This document shows, one piece after another, positions 24,109 to 36,300 of a stretch of DNA of 64,000 nucleotides (its first letter is position 1; the number at the start of each line of letters is the position of its first letter). Source of the stretch: Apoda limacodes (Eukaryota > Arthropoda > Insecta > Lepidoptera > Limacodidae); NCBI GenBank assembly GCA_946406115.1, contig OX291555.1, positions 13,906,001 to 13,970,000 of the forward strand, given 5' to 3'. The translations under genes were made by a program, and so were the position numbers. A model generated the notes under the pieces. It saw only the letters and a program-made list of their open reading frames with translations. It was not told where the DNA came from and ran no database searches.

Positions 24109-24385
24109 TTAAATTTCCTCTTTTTGAATTTCTTCTTTTTGACTTTCTTCTTTGCGAGTTTCATCTACTTTGACTCCTCCTTTACCTTCACCTTTCTTTT
24201 CTTCTTTTTTTCCTTTATCCTTCTTATTTTTGGGATCTACAACTTCTGGTGGTTCTGGTTCTGGCTCCGGTTCAGGTTCTGGTTCTAACATTTGTTCTTG
24301 TAGTCGCTTTTTATAATCTATAAAAGCAGGACAAGGTCTCTCGGAGACCTTTAGTTTCTCGGCTTTGGGACAGTATTGGATGACA
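24109..24385 (-). CDS. ARMT1: ARMT1-like exon 16 (C-terminus with acidic/basic tail)
   Basis: The exon encodes VIQYCPKAEKLKVSERPC, then AFIDYKKRLQEQ, then a tail of about 60 residues absent from human ARMT1: an EP dipeptide run, KKDKGKKEEKKGEGKGG, and ends KEEIQKEEI before TAA at 24109-24111. The acceptor is tttttacag. No clear polyadenylation signal was seen within about 500 bp downstream. Confidence 0.9.
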
Positions 24386-27300
24386 CTGTAAAAAACATAG
24401 GGGGATTTTCAGTTCTTTTCCGACATTTTTTTGGGTATGTTTAAAATTGGCGTAAATACTAATATCATGAAGAGGGTCTACCCGGTGTCCAATCCTGACT
24501 ACTTTTTATAGTTTGCCTAGAATTGGCAAAAGGGCATTATTATGGCTCTAGGCCTTCATTTTACGGCTATTTTTCAAGTAGCCTATGTCTATCTTAATCG
24601 GTACAGCGGTTTAAGCGTGAAGAGGTAACAGACACACAGAGTTAATTTCACATTAATAATATTTATATATGAACTAGCTTTTGCCCGCGGTTCCACCCGC
24701 GCTAAATTCGGTTATCGGTGTAGGATTTCAATGGCAACTCCTCGATTATAGAAAAAAACGACGTTTTCAAGTAGTCTTTGTTCTTTATAACTCTGCCTTA
24801 GTTTCTGACTTTTGAATAGTCGTATTTATATTATTTCTGATCCATTGTAAAAATGTAAGCATACAAGCTTCAAACTCACAGTAATTTTAGTGTAAACCCA
24901 AAAAAATAGTTACAAATTGTAATTGTGTAGTATTCTAAAAATCAGTGTATAAAAAATATATTCCGTACAACCACAATTTTTGCACCAAGGCATGTATGCT
25001 AACAATTATTAATTAAGCACTAGATCAAATTTGCTGCATTACATTTAAATATTGTGTGCTGGTACGGAACCTCTAGTGCGCTTGTCCAACTCGCACTTCA
25101 CTGTTATAATTCTTTATTTTTATTAAACAAAATTTAGGGTTCCCAAAGGCCTAAACTAATCACATCTTTAAAGGTTATGTAACATGTTGAAACGAACCCA
25201 TAGTCCCCAGTTTCCCTCCACTTAGGGTTTTCCTTTGCGATTTTTATGTGTTTGGCTTTTTTCCCCCTCTTCATGCCGCACAATATCTCTGCCTTTATCG
25301 TTCGCAGAGCTATTATCGGAGCTGGTTTAAACGCTGAAAAAGAAATGTGTTCAAATAAAAACATTTTACCATTCAAAACACGTCATTATCATAATAATAA
25401 TAAGGGAATGAGCTCCCTGCAAAGGTTTTTTCTAAGTACTACAGTATAGGGTTCTTCAGAAAGAAGTTATTAGATTTCAGAAGGATCAGCAACGCGCGAG
25501 TGATGCCCCTGGTGTTGCAAGCGTCCATAGGCTAAGGTGACAGCTTACCATCAGGCGGACCGTAAGCTTGTTTGCTACCTTAGGGGTATAAAAAAGAAAA
25601 AAAATTATACTATCGCTATTAAACGTCATTCCAATAAGGGTGAATAATTTAATTCCCAAAATTTTTATTTAAATAATGAAAATTCATATCTAAAATTTCA
25701 AGAATTCAACAAAAAACTTTGGATACTTTATAATTACCTCTCGTGGTTTCCGCGGCCGTTGTTGTGTCACAACTACGGGACACAGGCCTCTCCTTAGTTC
25801 AGGAGGCGCAGGCCATAGTCTAACACGCTGGCCCAGTGCAAATTGGCAGTCGTTGTCGAGTTAGTTTCAAGTGGCCACTCGACAAGGCCTCTGACTTGAC
25901 TCAACAGCTAGGTAGCAATCCATCCAATAACATACAACGGCCAACATTACTTAAGTACACATATTGTTACCGACAGACGAATGCTGCTGGTCCACGAGCT
26001 CCTCAGTCCAATATACTGATAAGAATAGACGCCAGTAAATAAACAACTCACTCCGTAAAGCAGCTGGAAACTTTGTGGTGGGGTTCCAGTTGATTTCTCC
26101 CAGCAGTTTTCTGTAGTTAAGATCGCCTTTGAACAGGATCGCGACGGAAAACTGCAGCCTTCTGTACAAGTTATACTCGTATTTCTTCATGTCCACGAAC
26201 ACGTGGGGTGTTACCCAGAAATCGTCGTACTGAGAAAAGAAGCAATAGAAATTAAATTATTAGACATACTTGCATGTGTTCCATGCCAATCTTTTCTATA
26301 GTTTAACTATTTTTAGGGTCCCGGGATCCTATTACTAATACTTCGCTGTCCGTCCGCCGTCACCAGGCTGTATGTCATGAACCGTGATTGTTAAACAGTT
26401 GAAATTTTTCAAAATGATGTATCTCTGTTGCCGCTATAACAACAAATACTAAAAAACAGAATAAAATAAATATTTAAGGGGGCTCCCTCGAACGGGGTTT
26501 TTTTTGCAGTTTTTATAGATAATGGTACGGAACCCTTCGTGCGCGAGTCCGACTCGCAATTGGCCGGTTTTTTATGATCCCTGCTGCCTGCGTCGCGACG
26601 CCTGACAGACGCTGTTCTCACCTTTCGGTTATTTTACGGTTTATCCATCCCCCGACTCACCGCGTCGCATCGCTGGCTCCCGCTATTACTTCGTTTTCGC
26701 TTAGGGTTCTTTCTGTCTTTTTTTTTTCTTTTGCTCCTCTTAAGGATGGTAGCGTGATTTTAAATACGCTATAACCTTTCTCTAAAATTGGGCTACCAAA
26801 TGCAAAGATAATTAATTACAAACTTCCTCCCGCGAACGCTTGGGTTGTAGAATGAGCTCCCTGCCAAGGTTTTCTCTAAGGACTACAGTATGGGGTTCTT
26901 CAAGAAAGGAGTTATTAAATTTTGGAAGGGTCAGCAACGCGCGAGTGATGGTGTTGCAAGCGTCCATAGACTACGATGACCGCTTACCATCAGGCGGACC
27001 GTGAGACTCGCGGCAGGAATTATTTTTTGTATTTTTTATAATCCTAGTTGTTAATCCTAAATTTTTTAGCAAAAAATGCATGTGCTTCCCGTTCCGATTT
27101 CAGATCCTGTACGTGGCTATAAACTCAAACTAAGGCCCAGTATTTAAATGACCACATTAATATCAAACTTTACTATTAAGAAAATTGTTATTGGTGAAAA
27201 TCGTTCTATTAGCCAAATGTTAAATGGCCGCTCACTAATCTGGTAGCGTAATCACTGTTCCAGCTCCAGACCATATTCTTAAAATGCATTAATATAGTAT

Positions 27301-30300
27301 ATATAATATAATACAGGCTGCGGTGACCGCTTACCATCAGGTGGACCGTTAGCTTTTTTGCTACCTTTGTGGTATAAAAAAAATAACGTCTTGACACATA
27401 GAACGTATTAAGAATGACCATAGTGAACAAAGAGCGGATTCAATATTTTTTAATATAACATACTTTTACCACAGTCTAAACATTTATACAGTCGGCCATC
27501 AAAGGCGTCAAGACAGAGCAATTGTGAGGTGCAGTTCGCGCCAAAACGAGGGTTGGAACGGTCCTAAATAATCTGTCTTCACACATGGTCACTCAACTTA
27601 CCATAAGAATAAAAATTCCGTCGTCAATGAACTTTTTCCACTGTTTAGCAAGCATTTGGAGGGGCTCAGAGGTTAATATTCGGGGGGCGGGGGGTTCCTG
27701 AGGCTCCTCGGGCTCGGAAGGCGGCGGCGGCGGCTCCACGGGGAGTTCCTCTGGTTTGGGGGCTCCTTTTTTAGCCTCGACTTTTTCTAACATAATCAAA
27801 AGGATAGATAGAAAAGACTTGATTCGGTTGTTAAATAAACGAAAAATACGTTACAGAAAAGTGTAGGTACATTTACAGACTAAGATATGATAATCGGGAA
27901 TTTACACAAAACTATCACAAATCCTAGATTTTATTTTTAAATACTTTTTTTTTTAGTTGGAAGTCGTTGTTTGTCACTAGAGAATGGAGGTTTAGGCCAT
28001 AGCCAAACATTGTCAAGCTAGCTCCCACTTCACTTTAAGAATGCTCAATCTGTCCGTAAGGCTTGGATTTTTGACTGCTATCACACAACAGCCAGGACCG
28101 ATGGTTAAACATGGTTTTCGAAGGACGTAGCACAAAAAATGTGCCACTAGACAGTTACCCAACGCATAAATAACCAAGCGTTGCTTAACTTCACTAATTG
28201 TTCGACAGACCTGTGCAGCTAGGCCATAGCAAAAGTAAGCCATAAAAATATAACAAACGTCAAAAATCGTCAACTCGTTGTCACTTTCAAACATTAAAAA
28301 GAACTAAAATTTCATAAAATCACCTTCTTTCTTTTCTTCGGGGGGTATTTCTCGACTGTACTGAACCCTAGTGCACTGCTCTATCAAATATCTGAAAAAA
28401 TTAATACAATTGAAAGTTGAAAAAGACTCAACTGAAATTGTAGATTCAAAATCTCTTAGAATCGGCATAGTGATTTAAATTTATTAGCAAATTCATATTT
28501 AAAGATTAGTCATAATTCACTATTTCACAAATATAAATGAAGGTTATTCCCCATCGACGAGAGGGGATCAGTGATCATAATTAGGCTGTGATAGCTTCAC
28601 ATCTTAGGGGATCAGTGATCGAATCAGGCTGTAAACGCTTCCCACCAGAAAGGATCAGTGGTCGTAAGTAGGCTGTGATCGCTTACCACCAGCGGGGATC
28701 GTAACTAGGCTGTGATCACTTCACACCAGAGGGGATCAGTGATCGTAACTAGGATGTGGCCTGTTTACACCAGAGGGGATTAGTGATCCTAACTAGGCTG
28801 TGGTCGCTTTACACAATAAAGCTTATCTATTTATTATTATTTATTGCTAACTACAAATAGAAAATGCACTAAAATTTAACCATGTTTAACACTTGAGTGC
28901 ATAAAACACTTGCAAGATAGAGCCGGTTAAATAAACTTCGAGATGAGTAATTCAAATTTAAAAAAATATGTAATAATGCCTGTTAGTCTGTCCTTTAGTC
29001 TGTAGCAATACAAAAACACTAAAACTCACATAAAATCTCTCGGTGTGACGTCAGATACGAACCATGGTACTTTCTTCACGTGAAATCTTACCTGAAATCA
29101 ATAATATTGAAAATTTAATATTTGAAATGAATATTAAACCACGTAAGTGTCAATAGCATAAAAAACGATATCTTTTTGTTGCCGCTACCGAAAATTGAAC
29201 TAAGGACTTTCGGAACGGCAGGTAGCGACCTACAACTGCATCACAACGGTCGTCAAAAATATATGTGACCAAATAACTTTAACATGGCAACAAGTTAGAA
29301 TATTTAAGTAACCTTTTTTTTATCTACAATTGATTAATTATTCACAAAAGCGAACTAAAAATTCAATAATGGGCTATTTGACAAGTTAGGTGTTAAGGTT
29401 ATAATAAACTAATTACGATATATGATGTTGTACACTATATACACATGCATAGCGAAAATAATTAGCTCAATATGTAATGTTTAATTATCATAACATATAT
29501 TAAAAAAAAAAAAACATTTTTTCTTAGAGCGCTTACACGTTTTTGAGCATGAGACGAGAGAGCTCATTCGTAATGCCGATTATAATAATAATAATCAACT
29601 TCAATGTTTCACATCTACCAGGCGTTCCGTGACGGGAAATCATTTTCTACATTGCTACAAAAGACTTTGGACGCTTTTGAATCGTCGATGCTTATTTCCG
29701 CCATAAGGAGCCGGCAAGAGACTCAACTGATTAAAGTAATAATACAATGCTTCGTTAATCAAGTAATTAAAAAGGAAACTATCTAATCTGTATTAAATCA
29801 CTACATGCAGTAGAACTTCGATTATCCAAACTAATTGGGACCGAGACTAGTTCAGATAATCAGATGTTCGGATAATCGAAATGTGGGCTGTTTGGGACAA
29901 GATCAAACAAAAACAACATCCTTTTACATAAAACCAGTACAGTATATTATAATTACATATAATGAAAAGGGAAAAATTCGGCATTCACGTTTCTATCTGC
30001 GCGATGTAAGAAATAGGTACATACAGACATTTAAATTGCGCGCGGTATCTGCGTAAGCTTTCTCGATGAAACAAAACTCGATTCAACACGCTCGATATCT
30101 CTGGCAGACTTGGTATAAAATGTTATTTTCATACGGCAAAATATTGCATTGTGGGCACTTTACTACATTATTATTCATATGGTAAAACTCTATAGGCGTG
30201 GAGCTACTTCTGCTCTTCATCCCCCCGACCGACCTCGGCACGGCCGAAAAACTATTGTTAGGCGGCCTCGGCACGTACTAATGCCCCAGACGACGATCTC

Positions 30301-33300
30301 ACTATCCGGATAGAAAGGTATCAAAGAGTGCCGGGGCGCTTCTTGCCCCCACTCTCTCGCAATCGCAACCACGTAATGGGGAACTCCCCTCCTGGCGCTG
30401 ACTCACCTTCGGGTTCGAGGCTCACACTGATGGAAGGGACGACTCCTAGAGTGACAACCCAAGCCGAGGCTCTCCCCGCGGGGAGCCCTTGAGCGTTGGG
30501 CGCTATATTAGCTGAGACTTCTTCAGAGTCTCGCCCCAAAAGCTCGGAGGAGCAGTTATGGCTGCAACGGCCAACTGCAGTCAGCCAGAAAAAAAATTAC
30601 TTCTGCTCTTGATTTTGATACATGACATTTTGAACCTATTTTTCGATACGGGAGATGACACCCAGCTAAAAATAAATAATTTATTCAGCTATTTCGAGGT
30701 TCTTTATCACAAATAGATTGGAAATCTTCTTGCCTTTATTGAACGATTTTCAACCACCTGCATAGGGGGGTTACAGCACTATAGCACATTCAAACAGTGC
30801 GGCAGACTATACAAAAGACGTCCTCGGACATCAGCCACATGGGCAAGCCTCTGTGGACTATGAGAATGTTGACTGGCAATCCGTCGAGGTGTTTGTGTGA
30901 TTCGACAAAGAAAACGGTTCTACAAAACAGTCAAACATGACCTATCCAGCTACAAAATGGAGTGAACCCGTTTATCATGTCCTCGAAACTGTTTGCAATC
31001 GCATTAATGTCTTTAAGTCTTGATAACTGGAAAGGACAAGGCATAAGTAAATGTAAACATCAAGTAAATCTCACATCTTCCATTTTCTGACGATGATATT
31101 ATAGTGCAGTTGGGTAAAAACCATTTCGAAAAAGATACCGATAAGGAGGGTCCATTAAGGTTGTGCAGCATTTAGGAAGCTTCGTCACGTCTTTACGTCG
31201 TCCATAAAGCAGTGCTCTTATCTGCACTTTCTGGGACTAGTAGTCCATACTAATATCATAAATGCTGTCTGTCTGTTTCTCACATAGGCTACTTGAAAAC
31301 GTCAAGTGCAAGTCGTTTTTTTTCTATAATTGAGGAATTGCTGTGTAAATCCTACAAATTTGGCATGGAGATAGTTTGAGTCTATGGGAAGGACAAAGGT
31401 TACTTAAAAACGTCAAGCGTGTCGGATTTTTTCTATAATATGCCGTTGAAATCGGAAACACCGATAACCGAATTACGCGCGGGTGATACCGCGGGCAAAA
31501 GCTAGTAGATAAAAAATAAAATGATCGCGCGTCAACACGGCCTTGCATCATCAAATACTCAGGAACTACTTCTCTACTCGTGAAAGGTTTGGCGAACAGT
31601 TGTTCACCCAACCACAGTTGGCGATGTACAAAACAAAGTGTCAAAAGTGTCAAAATCGCATATCTAGCTTCCGAAAAGCGACTGGAGTACGTAAGTCCGC
31701 GGTGTTAGACTTCGCTGCATTGAGCTTCTGAAAAGCAACTACGTCGCTGACTACCGATGGTAAAAGATTCGTGTGCGCAAGACCCTAAATCGAAACGACT
31801 TTTAGTCGCTGTAAAACGAACAGTCCGTTAATGTTTAAGGAACACTCACCTTTTGAACTAATCTTTGTGCTATTAAGTAATGGGCTAAGCATAGGTCCGT
31901 GAATAACTCATATCCCGCATTGTCACACACTATATCTGTAAACAAAGAAATTTGTTTACAAATAAATAAAAAAAAAACCATCGCGAAACTTATCCCCGAA
32001 GCGGTGGTCACGGATGTTACTAACGTCACCGTAGTTAACGAAAGTATTCCATTCAAAGTCAAACGTGATAGTAGAGACTATCGCTTGTTATTAGGCACAA
32101 AGCAGACTGAAGACAACTTTTACAATTCACGAATGTAACATTTTTTGCTTCAACCGTTAATAGAACCTAGGGCCTTCGACTCGGCCGTCGACGTTTTACT
32201 GTGTTACTTTGCACGTGCAAAAAGGAAAAAAAAATAGACGAATCAGCATCACCGATTAATTTGCACATAAAAAGAGGTGGCAAAGATTTGTATTTACTTC
32301 GCTTATGAAATATTAAAGCTAGTGGCATATAATATAATATTTTTGGGCATTACATACAGCGCCGTCTCAAGTAGCCTCAAAGTTGCTCCATACAAAAAGT
32401 CCGGCGCCTTTGCAAAAATATTAAAGAATAATGGCTTATCAGCATCTCATAAAACCAAAAACCGCGAGCACTTAATTTTTAGTTCTCTTTTAAAATCAAA
32501 ATTCAAAATCACAGTACTTCAAAGATTATGGAAAATCAATTTTGTATTATTTTATAACTATTATGTTTATATTATATTAATATTTAGTAACTTACCGAAA
32601 ACCACTTCTTGTGGTATAGTCATCCTGGCGAAACACGGATAAGGAAGCGGTTCTTGCCCTTCTAGAAGTGGAGTCTCAAAGCCACTAGTAGGAGTCTCAA
32701 AGCCACTAGTAGGTGTTTCAGCACCACTAGTGGGAGTGCTGGCTCCACTTGCAGGGGTGCTGGCGCCACTAGCCGGCGTGCTTGCGCCACTAGCAGGCGT
32801 GCTTGCGCCACTAGCAGGTGTGCTAGCGCCACTCGGCCTATCTGATGTTTCAGGGGTAGTATTAAGTTCGGGTACAGTCAGTGCAGTAACATTAATTTCA
32901 CCAGGCTCGCCTGGTGGGAGATCGATGGGCTTTTTCTCCATCACCCGTGATAAGCGTGGCTGAAAAAACAATTAGTTCATTTTTTGATGTTTCAGACATT
33001 TTTGGCTACAGCGAATAATTACTGGAATACTAAATGTATCTACTGCTAATACTGATATTATAAACAAAGTGTGTGAATATATTTGTTTGTATGTAAGTGT
33101 GGCATTATCTACCGAATTAGTGGACCGATTTTTAATATTTTACTACTGTTAAGAGGAAATATCCCGCTGTTTTGCCCTATACAAACGTATTCCCCTGTTT
33201 CCTCCCTGAATTTTCGCATAAGAGCTGTTATTTTGTATGTATACATGATAGATAGGTATACACAATCACTATTTTTGTATGTTCGGCTTTTTTTGATATG

Positions 33301-36300
33301 TTATTAAAAAGGAAAAACTGGGGCCCTGCAAAAGTCCAAAAAAAATCTTCTTTTTTATGACATATTTATATATGTGCTTTACAAATCTGTAAACTATTTT
33401 TCAAGATAACAAAGCATACAGAATTATTTATATTCTTTTTTTATATTCTTTCAGGTGAAATAATTTTTATTAAATTTAGTTAAGATGTGAAAGAGAAAAG
33501 TGGGGAATACGAAACCCCGATTTTGATGATCACGACTAGGTAAAATTAGCCCGAGGCACAGTTGTTCCTATTTTGGCCCGGGTCCTAGTGTAACAGTATT
33601 CGCCTGGTTGGGATAATTCCTCTTAAAGGTTCTATACTCCAGAGATATTAAGGCTGTGTTTTATTTTTTTTAAACTTGTAAGGTTCGAGTTAAAGCGCTA
33701 CGATAGGAACTAGCTATACTAGGTAACATACATGTTTTTTATTTAAACTCCATACAATAAGAACTTCAAAACTGTTAAGTTATTTTTAGAAAATTCTGTT
33801 GGTATGCGATATCATAACTACTGAAAATAAACACTGGTTTGCTTAAAAATTCCTCAAAATCAAAACCTTACAAACCGAAGTCGCATTTCCTATTAATAGA
33901 GTGACCCTTTTTATAAAAACCTACATTGTCTACGGGTGAGAAGTGTCCCTTATTAAAACCAACTTTGTCTACTGGTAAGGGTCACCCCTTATTCAAAAAC
34001 CGACCTTGTCTTTTATTCCTTATTAAAACCGAGGCAACCAATGTTGTCTTTTATCCCTAATTAAAACCGAGGCAACCGGCGTTGTCTTTTATCTCTTATT
34101 AAAACCGAGGTAACCGACGTTGTCTTTTATCCCTTATTTATTAAAACCGAGGTTGTCGAACAGTCAAATGAAGTTTTCCAAATGAACAAATCAACGTTGT
34201 CTACCGGCCACAGGAAGTATTCCTTATTTACACCGACTTTGTCTACTACCGTTTATAGGAAATCTCCCTTACGTACCATATTGCCAAACCAACGTTATCC
34301 ACTAGTCAGAATAAGTGTCCCTGATTAAAAAACCGACGTTGTCTGCCGGTCAGGTGATACGATCATATTAGAACCGGCGTTGTCTACCGGTCACAGAACG
34401 TGTCCTTTATGAAAAGCGTCGTTGTTTACCGGTCACAGGACCAATCCCTGTTTTTCCCTTTATACTCGTCGAGAGGTTTAAATCCAATTTTTTTTACTTA
34501 TTATCATTTTATTATCGATTTATTTTGTACTAATTAAAGCTCTATAATCTCTACTAAATCTACTTTAGAAATAAACAAAAACCTGAACTAGAGATGGAGG
34601 TTCTTGAGGGCATTCACACTCGCCTAAAATCTGAAAAAGTAGCATCGAAAAATATTACTATTGAGAAGTCAGCTAATTTTTTCCTGTTGTTTGGAAAACC
34701 TATTATGAGCAAAAAAAATATAATACTAGCTAGCTCACGACTCCATCAGACCCATGACAAAGTCGGTTTCCCCAAAAATCAGATCATCCTGTAGCTCCAT
34801 TGCGACATAATAAATAAATTTTTGGACATTACACACAGCGCGGTCTGGTCCCAAACTAAACAAAGCTTGTGCTATGGATTCTAGATAACGGATACAAATA
34901 CATACATTTTCCTTTTTTTTTGTAAACACATACATATTATATATAGAAAACACCCAGTCTCAAGACAGATACAAATAATTAATATTTGTCTTGTGCGGCA
35001 ATCGAAACCACGCCCCTCGGTTCAGCAGTCGAGTCATTACCCACTGAGCCACGGAGTCGACATAAAGGAATAGTACACCACAGTTTCAACTCCAGAAAAC
35101 GTTGTTACCGTGGAAACACTCGATGAGAATAAATAGTATCCTATGTCCTTCTCGGCACATTGTGTTATTCCTGTGTCGAATCCAGTCAATTCAATGCTCT
35201 TTGATAACGGGAATTAATGACACACAGTCTTTCGCTATTTTTACACTAAAGTCGTATTTGCCCACTTGTCACCTGTTCGTTTTTCACTTTGTAACAAAAT
35301 AAATACGAATATCTGTTTCTTTACAAATAAAAATGTCAAAACGTAAAACTTGTAAAATAGACCTCACTTTTATTTGACAAACAAGACACCTATTTCTTTA
35401 CCTTTTTTAAAAAAATATGAATTACAACATATCTTTTATAACATAAGAGTAAGATAATAACTATTTTTTTATTATTATAATGCTTTGAAGAAACGAGTTA
35501 AACCAATATATTATAAATGCGAAAGTAACTCTGTCTGTCTGTCTGTCTGTTACCTCTTTACGCTTAAACCGCTACTGTACCGATTAAGATGAAATTTGGC
35601 ATGGAGATAGTTTGAGTCCCGGTGAAGAACATAGGCTACTTGAAAATGTCGAGTGTTAGTCGGTTTTTTTTCCATAATAGATGAACTATTTTTATATATT
35701 TTCTATAATTGTAGAGATTAAATTCAATGTAAATGTTATGTAAAATACTAGGTTTGTATTAAAAAATCCAAAAATGTACCAATTGTAATGTAGACAACAA
35801 TTATGTTTATTTAGATATACCAACTTTGTAGCTACGAATAAATTAAAAACAAGGAAAAATATAATAAATACGCATATATGTAATCGAACTAACTACTTAG
35901 GTTTATAACAACTACAAGTATGTACTTATACTATAAATATTATATGTACAAACTATATGTTACCTACTTTATTTCTATTTACTTTGATAGCGGAGGTAAC
36001 ATGCGTACAGTGCGGTTTCAGAGAAACTTCCTTTCGCGAACGCTTGGGTTGTGGTATGAGCTCCCTGCCAAGGTTTTCGTAAAGAACTGCAGTATGGTGT
36101 TTTCCAAGAAAGAAGTTATTGGATTTTTGAAAGGTCAGCAACGCGCGAGTAATACCCCTGGGATTACAAGCGTCCATAGGCTATGGTGACGCCTTAATGA
36201 GGCGGGCCGTAAGCTTGTTTGCCACCTTAGTAGTATTTAAAAGAAAAAAAAATGTTATATTGTTTACTTAAGTCTCAATGCCCTAAGTTCCCATAAACTT

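Noticed and set aside
28550..28815. CRISPR-like array
   Set aside because: Units are degenerate along their whole length with no unique spacers, in a eukaryotic intron; it is a minisatellite.
29604..29786. 60-codon plus-strand ORF near the Tigger fragment
   Set aside because: It reads smoothly but matches no transposase motif I know and has no supporting context.
34735..34953. Minus-strand ORF as an extra ARMT1 exon
   Set aside because: It overlaps the tRNA-derived SINE, lacks family similarity, and exons 8 and 9 already join in phase without it.
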